A stretch of 64,000 nt of DNA from Sclerurus mexicanus (taxonomy: Eukaryota; Chordata; Aves; Passeriformes; Furnariidae). Numbering within the stretch: position 1 is the first letter of the stretch; every line of letters begins with the position of its first letter. The stretch is taken from the NCBI GenBank assembly GCA_013396755.1, contig VWZF01002969.1, positions 124,001-188,000 of the forward strand. Direction: 5' to 3'. A program made the translations under genes and the position numbers. Positions 49,301 through 61,900 of the stretch are shown one piece after another. Under the pieces are notes generated by a model. That model was not told the DNA's origin. It did not search any database and was given only the letters and a program-made list of their open reading frames with translations.

Positions 49301-52300
49301 CAGAAACAGATTTTTGTCCTATTGTCTTTTGTTCTACTGAGTCAACAATAGAAAATGTTATGAAGCCTTCACAATGTCACAGTGACAGATAAATGGAAAA
49401 CTGAATACAACAGGGAATTAATGGAAAAACATTCTATTTCTAGTGAGTCATTGCTATGACTAAGAGAAGCAAACACCTACTGGTAGCCTAGTAATCTCAA
49501 TTTCTCTGCTATCATGGCAATGACTCACTAACGAGACTAATACAGAGATGCAGTTAAGAGCCTGACACTTAACACTCTTCTTGGCTCTACTCTTATGTCC
49601 AAATACGTTCCAGATCCTGGTGCTTAGTACTGGATTTCAAAAACCTCGATAAGAAGATGCAAAACTGATACAAGGATGAAGGCTTCAATTTTGCTAGCAA
49701 GAACTTCGGTCTGGTAAAAGCCACCCAAGCCTGGCAGCTGTCTCTGCATTGCATTGCAACTGGGCTGCTGTTAGCTCATGCTCAGGTTTCCACCAGCCCC
49801 CTCCTGCTCCTTTTCGTTGTCAGTTCTCCAAAGTCACAGGTTCTGTTTTCCTCAACTTGTCCTATTTCCCTGCAAAGCAACATAAACATTCTGTTTGGAT
49901 ACATGTGCTTTTAGCCTTGCCTGCACCCAAGCCACTGCCTCCCAGCTGTCTCAAAGCCTGCAGCTCTCCTTGTCCCTGCGGGATGACAGCGAGGTGTGAC
50001 CATCACGCAGGGACAGACCAGATGCGAACCAGACATTCTCCATTCAAGTGGTTCCTTTTCAGGGCGACCTGCAGACGAAAGGTAACACTGCCCTCCAAGG
50101 GAGGGTCTGTGTTCCCAAGGCTCTAACACCTGCCCCGGGCCAGCTCCTTAGTCCCCTGCACAGATCCCTGTCTCCCAGGAAAGCTGCTGCGGTTTCCAGC
50201 TCTCACAGGGGAAAGCTGTGAGAAGGGAAAGATATAAAAAATGTTTTTTCCTAATTTCCGTGCCTAGTATAACAGTTTACAAGCAATTTTTTTGGGGAAT
50301 ATCTCTGTCTCGATGAGCAAACTTGCATAGTAAGAAGAGCAACAATTGTGGAGGTGGAGAGTCACACTCATTTTGTTCATATGCATTTGAATGAAGTGGT
50401 AAACACTTGTCTGAATCACCACCACTCAGATGTCATCTTTCTCTCCCTATTTTCAGCTTGAGGGGGAGGAGAGCTGTCAGAAGAGAAACCCGGAGGTGCT
50501 GAACTTCAGTCAACTGCTGTCACGCTGTTCCCAGATTAATTATCCACCAGTGATCCCACGGTTAACACAGTAATTGTGGGTATTTTTGCTAACAGCTCAA
50601 CCCATCACAGTGTTACAGAAGTAAGATCTTTCCGGGGGTGACATAATTGGACTTTCCTTCTTTAAATACCTTGAGATTATCATTCTCCATATATGTATGA
50701 AATAGTAGTGCTATATGCTCTTTGCCAGTGCCTAAAACGTCAATAAGACCAGGGGAAGCTACTGCTCTGAGTCGGGGTGTGACAGCATCACTCATGCGCT
50801 CCCATCTTTCCACATAAAATGCTCCTTTTAACAGTGTTTCTCTTTTATTTCATTAGGAAAATGGGAATAGTAAATAACTGCTGTTATTAGTTGGTTTGAA
50901 TTACTCCTGAGGTTTTTTTAGGGTTCAAATACTTTTGAGTACACAGATTTCCAATGTGCTATCCTTGGTCCATTGATTGGGTTCCAGTCATCTTAAAAGT
51001 ATTATCACTGGGATTAATTACAAACTGCAAGGCCAAACTACACTTAATAGCACACCATCCATGAAATGTCCACACATCTTCAGGTCTGGCTGGCACAGAA
51101 AGTAATCCCACAAGAAAGTACTCCTATCAAACAGGATGACTGAAGAATGTAGGACTTTCTGCCATGCTGTAAAGGAATACTTATTAGTGATAATACTATT
51201 ACCTCTGCCAAACAAGGGGAGATGCAAATACCCTACTCTTATTATACAGCTACCTTTTGTAAATGTTATTGATAGAAAAGGTAACATCAGATAGTTCCCA
51301 AACTACTAAAAGAATTCTAAAGTGACATGCAGCATAATAACAGGTCCCTAGCAATTCCTTATTAGTGAGCACTGCAGTGTCCTGTTTTGCTTTAGCAGAG
51401 ACAGCCATTTTAGGCCCCCGTGTTGGTTTAGCTGTCCACAAGTAATTCTTGTCAAAGTAGATTTTAGTTATGCCATTGGCACAAGAGCCTCTGAGCAGGG
51501 CCTCTTGGACACAGGCATGTCCCCCTCCTTCTCATCTGTACGAGTGGGAGAGATGGTTCTAAATTTTCAAAGCAATTTGAAATAGAATCAAGAACAGAAC
51601 GAAAGATCACTTCTCTTGATTCCCACTAACCACCCTCCTCCACACAGTGCTTCGAAAACTGCAGCTACAGATGGACTCAGCCCCAGCAGCAGCCAGGTAA
51701 TGTCAGTTTAGTCATCACAAAAACCCACTACCAACAAGTTAATAAGTGGACATAAGGCTGTCAACCCGAGGAAACGGAAATGTGTTTTCAGCTTTCTATA
51801 CATCTTCTTTTCCCTACCTCTAACATACATGAAGGCTTTAAATACCAAGTTCAGATTATTTTGTATAATCTCTGTACTACTTTAAAAATATTTCTACCAA
51901 AAGTAGCCCCTTGTATGCAGAGATAGGTTAAAATGGAACCTTCTAACAAGCTCCTGAGGCTTGTTTCCATCCTTGGGCCAATTTTTCAAGTACAATTTTA
52001 ACATTTGAGTCAAAACCCCCCTACATATATTAACAGTGTGTGCTTTGGATTAATAGCATACTGCTAACATCATTTGAACCAGCAGCTTGAGATCCACTGA
52101 AGATTTCATTCTAATAGGCATCATCTAATTAGGTAGTGTGGATAGGCAAAGTTCCAATGATGCATAATTTACCATAATCCACATAAAAGCAGCTTATTTA
52201 AAAGGAAACTGACAGCAGAGAAAAGATGAGCCACAGTGACAAAAATGGACCTTTTTAATGAATTCAGAACTGAGGTATTGCCAGATATAGAAATGGGTAG

Positions 52301-54984
52301 GCAGGCCCAGGAAGAATAGATTCAGGAGGAGGCACGACAAAAGATATGCAAATGTTCCAACACATCTCGAGTATTTACATCACTAGTAGGATATCTCCTA
52401 CGTAATCCAAAGCACACGGCAGAAATGTTGTGACCTATCAGGAACTATAATCCCTTGCTTATGTATTCTGCTTTATATCAAGGTGGTCTTTTATTTAGGG
52501 TATTTAAACATTGTAATCTGCATGAAACTGCTGTCTTTTTAGAAATAGATGCTTTCTAAACAAATTTTTCCATGTTCTCAGTTCACTTCTGACTTAATTA
52601 ATCTGGCCTTGATTAGTTTATATTTCACCCTTTTATCTTTCTTTACCGAGTAGGAAGAGCAAAAGAGACTGAAAGTTTCAGGTAATGTTAACTATGCACT
52701 AGGAGCTGCTGGTTTGTTTTAACAGCATAACAAAGGTGCTCAGGTTCTGTGAAGTAATGCCTAAAATGCCCTTTACTAGAGTGAACACTACAGAGAGGAC
52801 AGTATAGAAGAGACTGACATCCCTTCAGATCTCCCAACTGTGCAGCACTTTACAGGCCTCTGACCTACAGGCAGATCTGGCCTATGGAATGGTCACCCCA
52901 TTTTAGTCATTTGAGCTATTACAGGATTTTCTTACAAGAAAACAACTCTGCTCACCACCTCAAAGGCCAAGCAGAAAGGATGTTCACACAAGAACTTCTC
53001 GCTGCACTTTGAGATAAAGGCAAGGACACACAAGTGGCATCACCGCTGGCACCAAGTGGGAGCTGCCTGCAGGCTCCTCTGTTGTGGTTACCTGGCAGAG
53101 GGTTCCCTGCAGCCAGGGGATAAACACAACACAACACAACACAGGGACAGCGCAGCCCAGCCTGGCCACATGCAGGTTACTTGTTAACTGTCATGTGGAT
53201 CTCCAGCTCAGAAACACCTTAAGCACATAGTCAGGTCACTGCTCAGTCCTTAAGTTTGGAATCACTTTCCAGAGTTGCTCCACAATTTGTAAGCCTCACT
53301 GTACCTTTTTCTTTTCTATTTTGTCCTGTTATCCAAGCTTAACTTGTAACATTTTTAAGAGAGGGAGGAGGGCAGCAAGATCCAAGCATTGGTTAACTCT
53401 GACCCAATGCATCAGAGAAGGCCTAGATAATGGTAAGTCTGCTGTCCAATGAATTTGATAGTCATCAAGTATTATACTTAAACTTTACCTGAATGAGAGC
53501 AGCCATGCTACACAGTCAGACCCAGTTAGGTTTACTCAGCCCTCCAGCCTTGATGCTGCAAAAGTGAGGTTTTAAGGGAGCTCCAGAGGCATCCTAACCC
53601 ATCCCCCAGTACTGGCTCTAATGCACTGCCTTCACATAGAGCTTCCAGCTCTTGGGTCTAGAACAACCTTCAGAGAGGCGGCTGTTTATTCTGCAACACT
53701 TAATATTGCTTTCTCTGGAGAAGATAGTGCTATCAGTTGCCCCAAACTACATGACACAGCAATCCTTATCACACCAGAGGTGGAATTGTTACCAGAATAC
53801 CAGTTGCATTCACACATACAGATACGCATTTCTGGAAATGTGTAAATGTAAAAACATTTCAAAGCAATTTTTTAGAATTTACTCTGGCTGTCTTTATTAA
53901 CCATGTAAGCATTTAGTCTTTTGAAACTTATGAAATTCATGACTTCAACATTTTGATGTCTTTATCTCCAACATTCCTACCTTCTTAAGTCTTTGTCAGA
54001 ACATTTCCATTCCCAGATTTGTTTGCTCTTTTGACCCTTTTCATTAACCATTAAGGCAAATTCTTTCCAGTCTACTACTCAGAGGTTTCAGTTAAAACCT
54101 GTTGTTACTTCAGATGAACAACCAATTTCTAAAATAGCCTTTTATATCTTCTACATTATATTCCATCTCATTCCTTGGGAGTTTTTAATTTGCATTTTTT
54201 GTGGAACATGAGGAAATTGTGTCTCTGAATTGTTCATTGAGGACTCTTTCTGGAGCATGTTAATTTAGAATCCAGTGAGATATATTATTTCCTCCAATGT
54301 CATGTTAAAATTAATGTCTTTCTGGTTTTCTTTCATTTATGTTGTCTCATGCCTTCCTGATAATTCTTTCTCTTGTAGATGAAATTAGGTGATTTTGTGC
54401 CACCATCAAATCTTGCCACCTGCCAGGTCATTTCAGCACCTCTGTAGTCTGGGATGTAGTCTGTTAACCAGTGCTTTCCTTTTGGCATGAAAACCTGATT
54501 ATTTATCCTCACTCATTTTCTCATAGCCAGCTTCTGCTCTGTGGCAATGCTTTTCCATCGTGTTCACACAGACTAGGCTGGGAACACTGCTGGGTTTACA
54601 ACCCAAATAAAGGACTCCATAGACCAAAGCACAGATTGCCCCCTTTATGTCAGCAAGTCAAGCCACACTGTGACACTACCTTGTAGGAGTGCCTTGGTAG
54701 TACAGGAAAGCAAAACCAGGCAACACCAGCAATGGGTTGTTGTGTCACAACAGCAAGAGCCACAGCCAGGCATGAAACCAACACTCGGACTCTAAAACAG
54801 ACTGACCGAGGCACCCCAGCGAGGAAGGTTCACTTTCATACTCAACTTTAAGTGTGTGACTGGGCTCAGCAACTGCAGCAAGCTGGTTCAGCTGGGCAGA
54901 AAGTTTACCAACCAGAAAGTTCTGTATTCTAGGTCAGCCTTAAAGCACATTTCCCATATAAAGAAAAAAAAAACCTCCAGAAGT
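46311..54984. other. Intergenic region between NEDD4 promoter and RFX7 3' end
   Basis: No supported gene is present. The first kilobase is GC- and CpG-rich with many chance frames on both strands; it could hold distal promoter elements of NEDD4. 49740-50220 is another GC-richer block without a recognisable product. A pentamer (CAACA)n microsatellite lies at about 53124-53143. The rest is AT-rich with nothing I can name. Confidence 0.7.
53124..53143. repeat. (CAACA)n microsatellite
   Basis: About four tandem copies of a CAACA pentamer lie in the intergenic region. Confidence 0.85.
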
Positions 54985-55003
54985 CATTTTAATATAAAAT
55001 GTT

Positions 55004-55009
55004 TTTATT
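55004..55009 (-). promoter_or_regulatory. RFX7: Distal RFX7 polyadenylation signal AATAAA
   Basis: A canonical AATAAA on the minus strand is followed 27-40 bases downstream by a T-rich element (GG followed by ten T, about 54964-54976). This is the expected spacing for cleavage at about 54980-54995. It is the last good signal before the intergenic region. Confidence 0.55.
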
Positions 55010-56637
55010 GTTTTTGAAAACATTTAAAAAACAATTTTTGAGCACTTTCAATAAAAAAAATAACTGAAATGCTACTGCAATATTCAACTACTGTAGTTTC
55101 AGCAGTACAACAGACAACAAAACACTTGGGAAGAGGGGAGAAACTGGATTTCCTGCACTAAATGAAAATGTGGAACAGGGATTTTTCTTTCCTTACGGTG
55201 CAGTAAATAAAGCACAGTATAGTACAAGACTATTATATGAACCTCAGATGCACTGCACAAGAAACGCTTTCCTTCTTTTCAGTTCAGAAGTCAGTGCTTA
55301 TTGCAATTATTTGCAAATTATTTACTTCATGAATTCTTATCATGATAAAATGATGCAAAAATGTTTTTCAACACCAGAACAATAAAAAATAATCCAAGAA
55401 AGGAACATATTCAACAATAACTAAGCTGAATTAGTTAACATAAAAAAGTAAATAACTTGTGAATAACTATGCTCACCTGGTTAACACTGAACCAGCTTCA
55501 ATACAGCAAAAGAATAAAAAAAATAAAAGTGGTTACAGGAATATATCTAGTACTGTACAAGATTAAGTCATTAACACTCATGCACGTTTGTGATCATGTA
55601 TTAACATGGTGAAGCAAACTAAACTTAATTTTTCCTGCTGCAATATTCTCATGTAAGAGAATCAAAAATAGAAATATCTCATTGAGATCAATGCACATTG
55701 CTACATAAGACAATTTCACCTGTCACTTTTAATGACATTTTGCCTTTTAATAATGAAACACATTAAAAAGTATTTTTTTGTTTTGCCATTTTTTTTTTAA
55801 TCTGTGGGCCGTATTTGTTGCATTTATCCTAAGGAATGTGCCTGCCACAGGTTCAACAGAATTTTAGTGCAATATATGAACCCAGAAAGTTTGCTGGACT
55901 AACCAAGCAACCAAATTTAAAGTGTTTGCTGCAATACTGTACACAGGGTACAAATTCACTAGTTTGTGTACTTTAGCAAAAACCGCTATCAAAATAATTT
56001 ATTTCGCATGTTAGTAGGAAGCCAATAATGTAAACAAGGGGTCAGAACTGTCTCAAATTCTTAGTTTTGGAGTATCTGACAAAGACAGGCTTCCATTTGT
56101 TAGAATCACAGAATTTTCCTTTGGGTATTGCATACTTTGGTGTGCAGTAGTGCTCTGTCTCAATGTATCGTAAAGAACTAACTAGCACTAAGTACAGGGA
56201 CCTAACATTAATTATAACACCAACACACAAACATCTCTAAAATGATACATACCAATGTACAAAGCTGTGCCTGTGCCTGGGGTTTTATTTGAAACAATTC
56301 TTACAGAATTTAATACTTTTTAAATTAAACATATTTTTGCTTTAAACCCACTGATTATAAAGTATTTCTGCTAATTCAATCATGTTAGGCCCAATGTAAT
56401 GTTTGTATTTAAAAATAATTTTAAACGCACTTTTAAAAACCTTTGGTGATGGCTGCATGATTTAGAATGCATCAGCTTTAAATCTACTCTTGCTTTTCTG
56501 AGAAATCTTCTTAAAAAACTAGTAGTTAGGCAAAACCCTCCTTCCCCCAGGCCCACCTCCGTGTCAGTGTTAGTGACCCGAGGTGGGGCTGAGCAGCACC
56601 CGGGCAGCTCCTCCCCACATTGCTGTCACTCGGGTCG

Positions 56638-56700
56638 CAGAATCACAGAATCTGCTGAGCTGGAAGGGACACTCCCGCCTCCATCTGAGTAGGTTTCACC
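56638..56700 (-). mobile_element. Short CR1 3'-end fragment in RFX7 3'UTR
   Basis: The + strand reads AGAATCACAGAATC followed by GAGCTGGAAGGGACACTC, the reverse complement of the octamer-repeat tail and adjacent 3' sequence of avian CR1. Only about 60 bases are recognisable. Confidence 0.7.
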
Positions 56701-58971
56701 TATTCACAGTAGTGCTGGCACTTCACACAGGGTCAGGAAACAGAAACAAGAAGGTGCTGAGTCTCTCTCAGACCCATCCTCTCACCGGGGTGAGGGCATG
56801 TTCAGCACATCTCTGGCAAAAGGCCGTGGGCAGGTACAGGACTCAAGCCCTGCCCTCAGCAACTTCGGTCTACAAGAAAAATGCTTCAAGTCTTACTGAC
56901 AGACACCTGGCAGGATAACAAGCAGCAGGCTACCATGCAGCTTTTAGTCTCCTCCCCACTTCTTTAACAAAACTTGAAGGAGTGGTCTTAAAGCAAACCA
57001 CACCATCGCACATCCCCGTATTCAAGAAGGGATCAGAACTCTCCAAGTTTGTTTCTGACAAAGTGGCAAAACTTGTGATGCGAGCACAGTGAAATCAGGC
57101 CCCTGTAAGGTGCTATAGCTTGGCACAACTGTTTGTCCCTGCAGAAGAGGCCGTAGACTGGTGATGAACTGGGGCAAGAGCAAGAGGAAGCTTTGATACA
57201 CCAGCACCTCCAGGGCCAATGCAGCAGCACAAGATGAATTAGCACCGCCAAAAAAATTGACCAGTACTGGGACATCGAGTCATTTGCAAAATTGAAGAAA
57301 CAAACCACCAAGACACTTAAACACTAATCACATGATATATATGAGCATCATTCCCTTAAGGAAATCTAGGGGGGCCTTACTGCACCTCCCCCTTTATAAA
57401 CTCATGATTGCTCATTCAAAGTAATGCTAGCGAGGAAAATTTTTCCTGCTCAGTTTTCTGCTTTGTGTCAGGTCACAGGAAGAGTAATCCATGTTATACT
57501 AGGCTTGAGGAACGGTATTGTAACATACTCAGTGCACCACTTCTTTTGTAAAAACCTGCCTCTGCAAGTCCCCTTTCTAGCATCAAGGCCATGGCTGGTT
57601 AAGTACCTCTCACTTTTGATCATCAGAGAGATCCACGCCATGCTGATAAAATAAAAAGTCTTTTTTGGTTCAAGTGAACTAGTGAGGCGGAAGTCTAATT
57701 CTCATTTTCCAGAGGGGCAGCTAAGGACTTCTAAAAAAAAAAAATTAGATCCACCAACCCTGTCAAATCACTTTTGAAAATGGGAGTTCAGGCCTCTATA
57801 ACAGTAAGCACTTTTAAGAGAAGTTTTACCAAAAGAAAGATCACGTCTTACTGTGTATCTTTAAAGTGCCTGGCAGTATTATGGCTCTGTATGAAATATT
57901 TTTAGATCAACCACATTTTCTAATATTTTAATAATCATTTGTTTGAGAGAAAGAGAGTGAGCAAGAAAGACAAAAAGGCTCAACCTACTGAAATACAGAG
58001 AAAATAGCATCTTCCTACGCCCTCCACTAGGTTAGGAAAGAGCAAACTTAAAAAACCTGAATCTTTAGAAACAATATTTTAATGAGCTTCAGCAGCTCTT
58101 TATATTTTTAAAAAAAGAGGGAAAATATTACGTTCCTTCTCTAGCATTGATAAACAGTACCTATCACCATAAAATAGGGTGTTATGCCTAGATTAAATCT
58201 CAGTGCTCAAAATTTCTTCACATGAATTTTACTTAATGTAAAAACATTGACTTGAGAACTAAAGTATCAAGTATGTAACGAATATTAATGGATAAAATAA
58301 CAACATAGATTTATTTCTCTTAAATTAAAAAAAATTTAGTGCATCTTTCTTTTTCCTTGATCATCCCTGTTAGCTTTTCCCATCTCTGTGTTTCACTAGA
58401 GATGCCAATGGCACCAGTGCTACAGAGATTTCCCACGGTTCACCACTGAGCAGTGCTCCAGACAGCTACACAGTGATGAGGCATCTGCATGTCACCTGGT
58501 CCACTTGTACCCACTCCCCACCCCTACCTATCTGCAGGCATCCTGCATTTCAAACCTGGACAAAGATCAGTAAGGATCATCTGCTAAGAAGTATCAACCA
58601 GTACAAAGTATGGAAAGCCTACTAAAGAGCTCAACTTAAAACCCTTCCAAAGCATCAACCATAGCTGTCATCGCTGGCTCGGCATTAACCACTTTTTATT
58701 TGCTAGAACAAGAAATGTTGAATGGGAAACACTATGAAATAAAGATTTTAATACTGGCTCCTTGATAGCCCATCACCTTCAGAGATTTGTTTCAAATTGT
58801 TAAGACTGCCTTTTCCTTGCTGAAGAATGAGCAACAGGTACAGCAAACTTTTTTTTAAAAATGCCACAATACATAGCAAGTGTTTCTGCTGCGGGAGGCA
58901 CTTCCATTAAGACAAATACAATACGTCTGTCTTTTAGATACAGTGTGCTACATACATATTATAAAACAAGA

Positions 58972-61900
58972 TTAACCCAACATTTCAACAGCAGGATGAT
59001 CCTTACTCTCCATCCACTCAAAACCTGATGCAGTCATTGAGTTAATGGATTCATTGCAGATTTGTTGAAACAAGGGGTCATTTTTTAATTCCTCCAGTGT
59101 AGCATCATCGTCTTGTCCCTGCTGACGACCTGGGTCAAACAGTAGATTTGTGTCTAAAGTGTTCAGATCATTAATGCTGCCTGAGAGCTCGGAAGACAAC
59201 CTGATGTCGCTGGGAAAGACAGATGCAACGTTATTGAGATCTGATGCCACCTGATTCACCAGCTGCTGGTTTGTTGGCAGACTGTCCTCCCCTAAAAGGT
59301 CTTTTACAGTGCTGCTAAAATCTAACTGCTGCTCTCCGATGTCTGATTGTGCTTGGTTATCTCCAGAAGAAAAACTGATCTGATCGGTGCTGCTGTTCTT
59401 TGTGAGGTAATTTGGTGTTTGGAATTCATAAACTGAAGTGCTGGAATTGATCATACTTTGTGGGTTGGCACTAGGAAAAGCAGCGGATGTCTCCAAAATC
59501 TGAGTGAGATTCATCCTGGCTGTGTAATTTGAGGGCATGTTGTTCATTCCCAAACCTCTCACTGCATCATCACTATCAGAATCAAGTTTGTTTAACAACA
59601 CATTGGTTATTTTTTTAGTGTTTGTTTGTTTCTGAAGAGACGGGAAGGCCGTCTGCATCATCACAGTCAAGGGGACTGACTGGCTTCTCTGTGCTATGTT
59701 ATTGGCACTGGTGTCTGCGTGGATATTAGCAAATACATTGTGAACTTCAGGAGCTACTGGACTTCCAAAAGGTGTCAGATTAGAGCGCGGTATATTTGAC
59801 ACAGGGTAAACGGTGCTTCCACTGAGATTGCGCTGGCGATGGACAGCAGGGCTCACACTCCGGCATCTCAGACTGTTGTTGAGAGAGGATCCACTTCCTT
59901 TATTGTCCAGAGGAGCAGGAACAGCAAAGCCCTCCTGCTTGGTGGTGCTACTGACAGGGGCTGCCTGGTGCTGCACGGGCGACACAGGAGTCACACGACC
60001 GAAGTGAGTGTCGTGGTGGCGCGGCTGGGACTGGTAGGACTGGCCGGGAACGGCGAAGGCGTGAGGTTTCCTGAAGCGATCTTCCACCAGCTCCTGGTAG
60101 CTCGTGAGGATGCCGTGGTTTGCGACCGAGGAGTTGCTCACGCCGCTGTAGCCGTTGTTCATCCACTCGAGCTTGGTTTTGTCGGGGTGGGTCGCCATAG
60201 GCCGCTGCATTGGCTTCACAGGGCTGCTTGATATAATGCTGGCATCGTGGTAAGCCATGCTGGAGCTGATGGGAGTAAACGCAAAGGGGTTTCGGCATTC
60301 CACAGGACTGGGAGGGACACTGCTGCTGCAGTTCGAGTGCGGTGTGCCAATGGGCGTGTGCCGGCTGCTTCCGAGAGCGCTGTCTACCGGAGTTGTCTGG
60401 GCCAGCCTTGAACAAGGGCTCTCTCTCGACATATTCTGAGATCCAGCAATCATTTCGGACGTGGGTGTTGGAGTCGGGGTGGGGGTGGGAGTCGGGGTAG
60501 GCGTGGGCGTGGGAGTGTGAATTGGAGTGCTGTTGTTATGGATCGAATGGTAAAAGTGCGTGCTGCTTGGATGAGATGACACGGGAGCTCCTTGAGCTAC
60601 TGTCTGACTCTGAAGCGCCATTCCTAGACAACCACCGTAAGGATGGGAATTATTCATGGACATTTGCTCCTCCATGAGCACGAGCTCCTCCACAATGCTG
60701 TCCTGGGTGAGGTCATCATCAAACGAAAAGAAGTTTTCATTTGACTGCGGGACTGTATGCTCAAACTCTTTCAGCTCAGACTGCAGAGGTAACTGATTTG
60801 AAGACTGTGCTTGTATTTGACTCAAGGAGTCCTGGATCTGACTCTGTAACTGCTGGCTGTACACATCCTGCTGTATCCCTTCGCAGTGCACCTGCTCCCA
60901 CGCAGATTCCTGCAAGTCACCAGAGCCAGAGTGCCCAGCCATAGACATAACACTGATATCTTGCTGCTGATCACAATTCACAGATGCAAAGTCAGAGGTT
61001 TTGGTGATATGGTGCCACGTATTTGGGTTAAAGCTGCCATCAGATTTCGAATCATTTTCTATGATAAACAAGTTTCCTTCCAATTTTACTTTTATATCTG
61101 GAGATGCTGCTGATGCAAGCTGCTGTTCTAAAGCAGGGTCACTGGTATTTAAATTGGTGCTCAAAGAAAGGTCTGTTGCTAAGTCTGCTGCAGCTGCAGA
61201 AGGTACAGGTACTGTCACAGGTACCGTGCTGGGGGCTTGCACAAGTGTTGCTGTATTGTCACTGTTAGCTAACGATCCAACCTTCAGGGCTTTCTTAACA
61301 CTGTTTGCTTTTTGACCCTCCACGGCACTACCAGCTGCAAACTGCTCCACTAGTGGTTTCTTTACAGGTGGTATCTGGGAATCCTGAAGGGTAGAAGGTT
61401 GTCTCTTTCTTGGACTTTTACTGCATGTTTTATCTTTAACCGCAGAATCATCAGTAGGTGAACCAATGCTGGTGCTGGACAAGTTTTGACTGGCAACTGT
61501 GGGCTTAAGAGTGCTCTGATTATCGCCTGCTGAAGAAACTGGTGTGATCTCATTAGACTGTGTTTTAAATTTGGTCCCTGCTTCTTCAGCTCCCTCATCA
61601 GAGCCTTTACCCGATTTCACCTCCATGACATCATCAGTTGAAACCTTCAAGGCTGCAACCTCAAAATTAATTAGCTGTGCAGGAGGCAGGTCAGGGGTTG
61701 CCTTTATGGATTTAGACACGTCAGAACTCTCTTGGCCTTGTACAGAGCTCTCATCCAGCAATGCTTCCGGTTCCATTTTGATCTTGACTGCAGGCGCAGC
61801 TACCACAGTACTACTAGGCTTGGATCCTGGAGACTGAAGTGAAACAACAGATCCATTTTTGATCTGTGGACCAGTCCTCCCTTCTTCCACTGCTCCTGCA

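Larger units (their letters stand above)
54985..58971 (-). other. RFX7: RFX7 3' untranslated region (about 4 kb)
   Basis: This AT-rich stretch follows the RFX7 stop codon without a gene. It ends at a well-formed polyadenylation site near 54985. Further AATAAA hexamers in the correct orientation occur, for example at 58695-58700, 275 bases after the stop, so shorter 3' ends are possible. A CR1 fragment is inserted at about 56638-56700. Length and position fit a long 3'UTR as seen for mammalian RFX7, but transcript support is lacking. Confidence 0.6.

Noticed and set aside
59813..61315. Several plus-strand frames of 64-130 codons over the RFX7 exon
   Set aside because: They are antisense shadows of the real RFX7 coding exon and reflect its codon bias.
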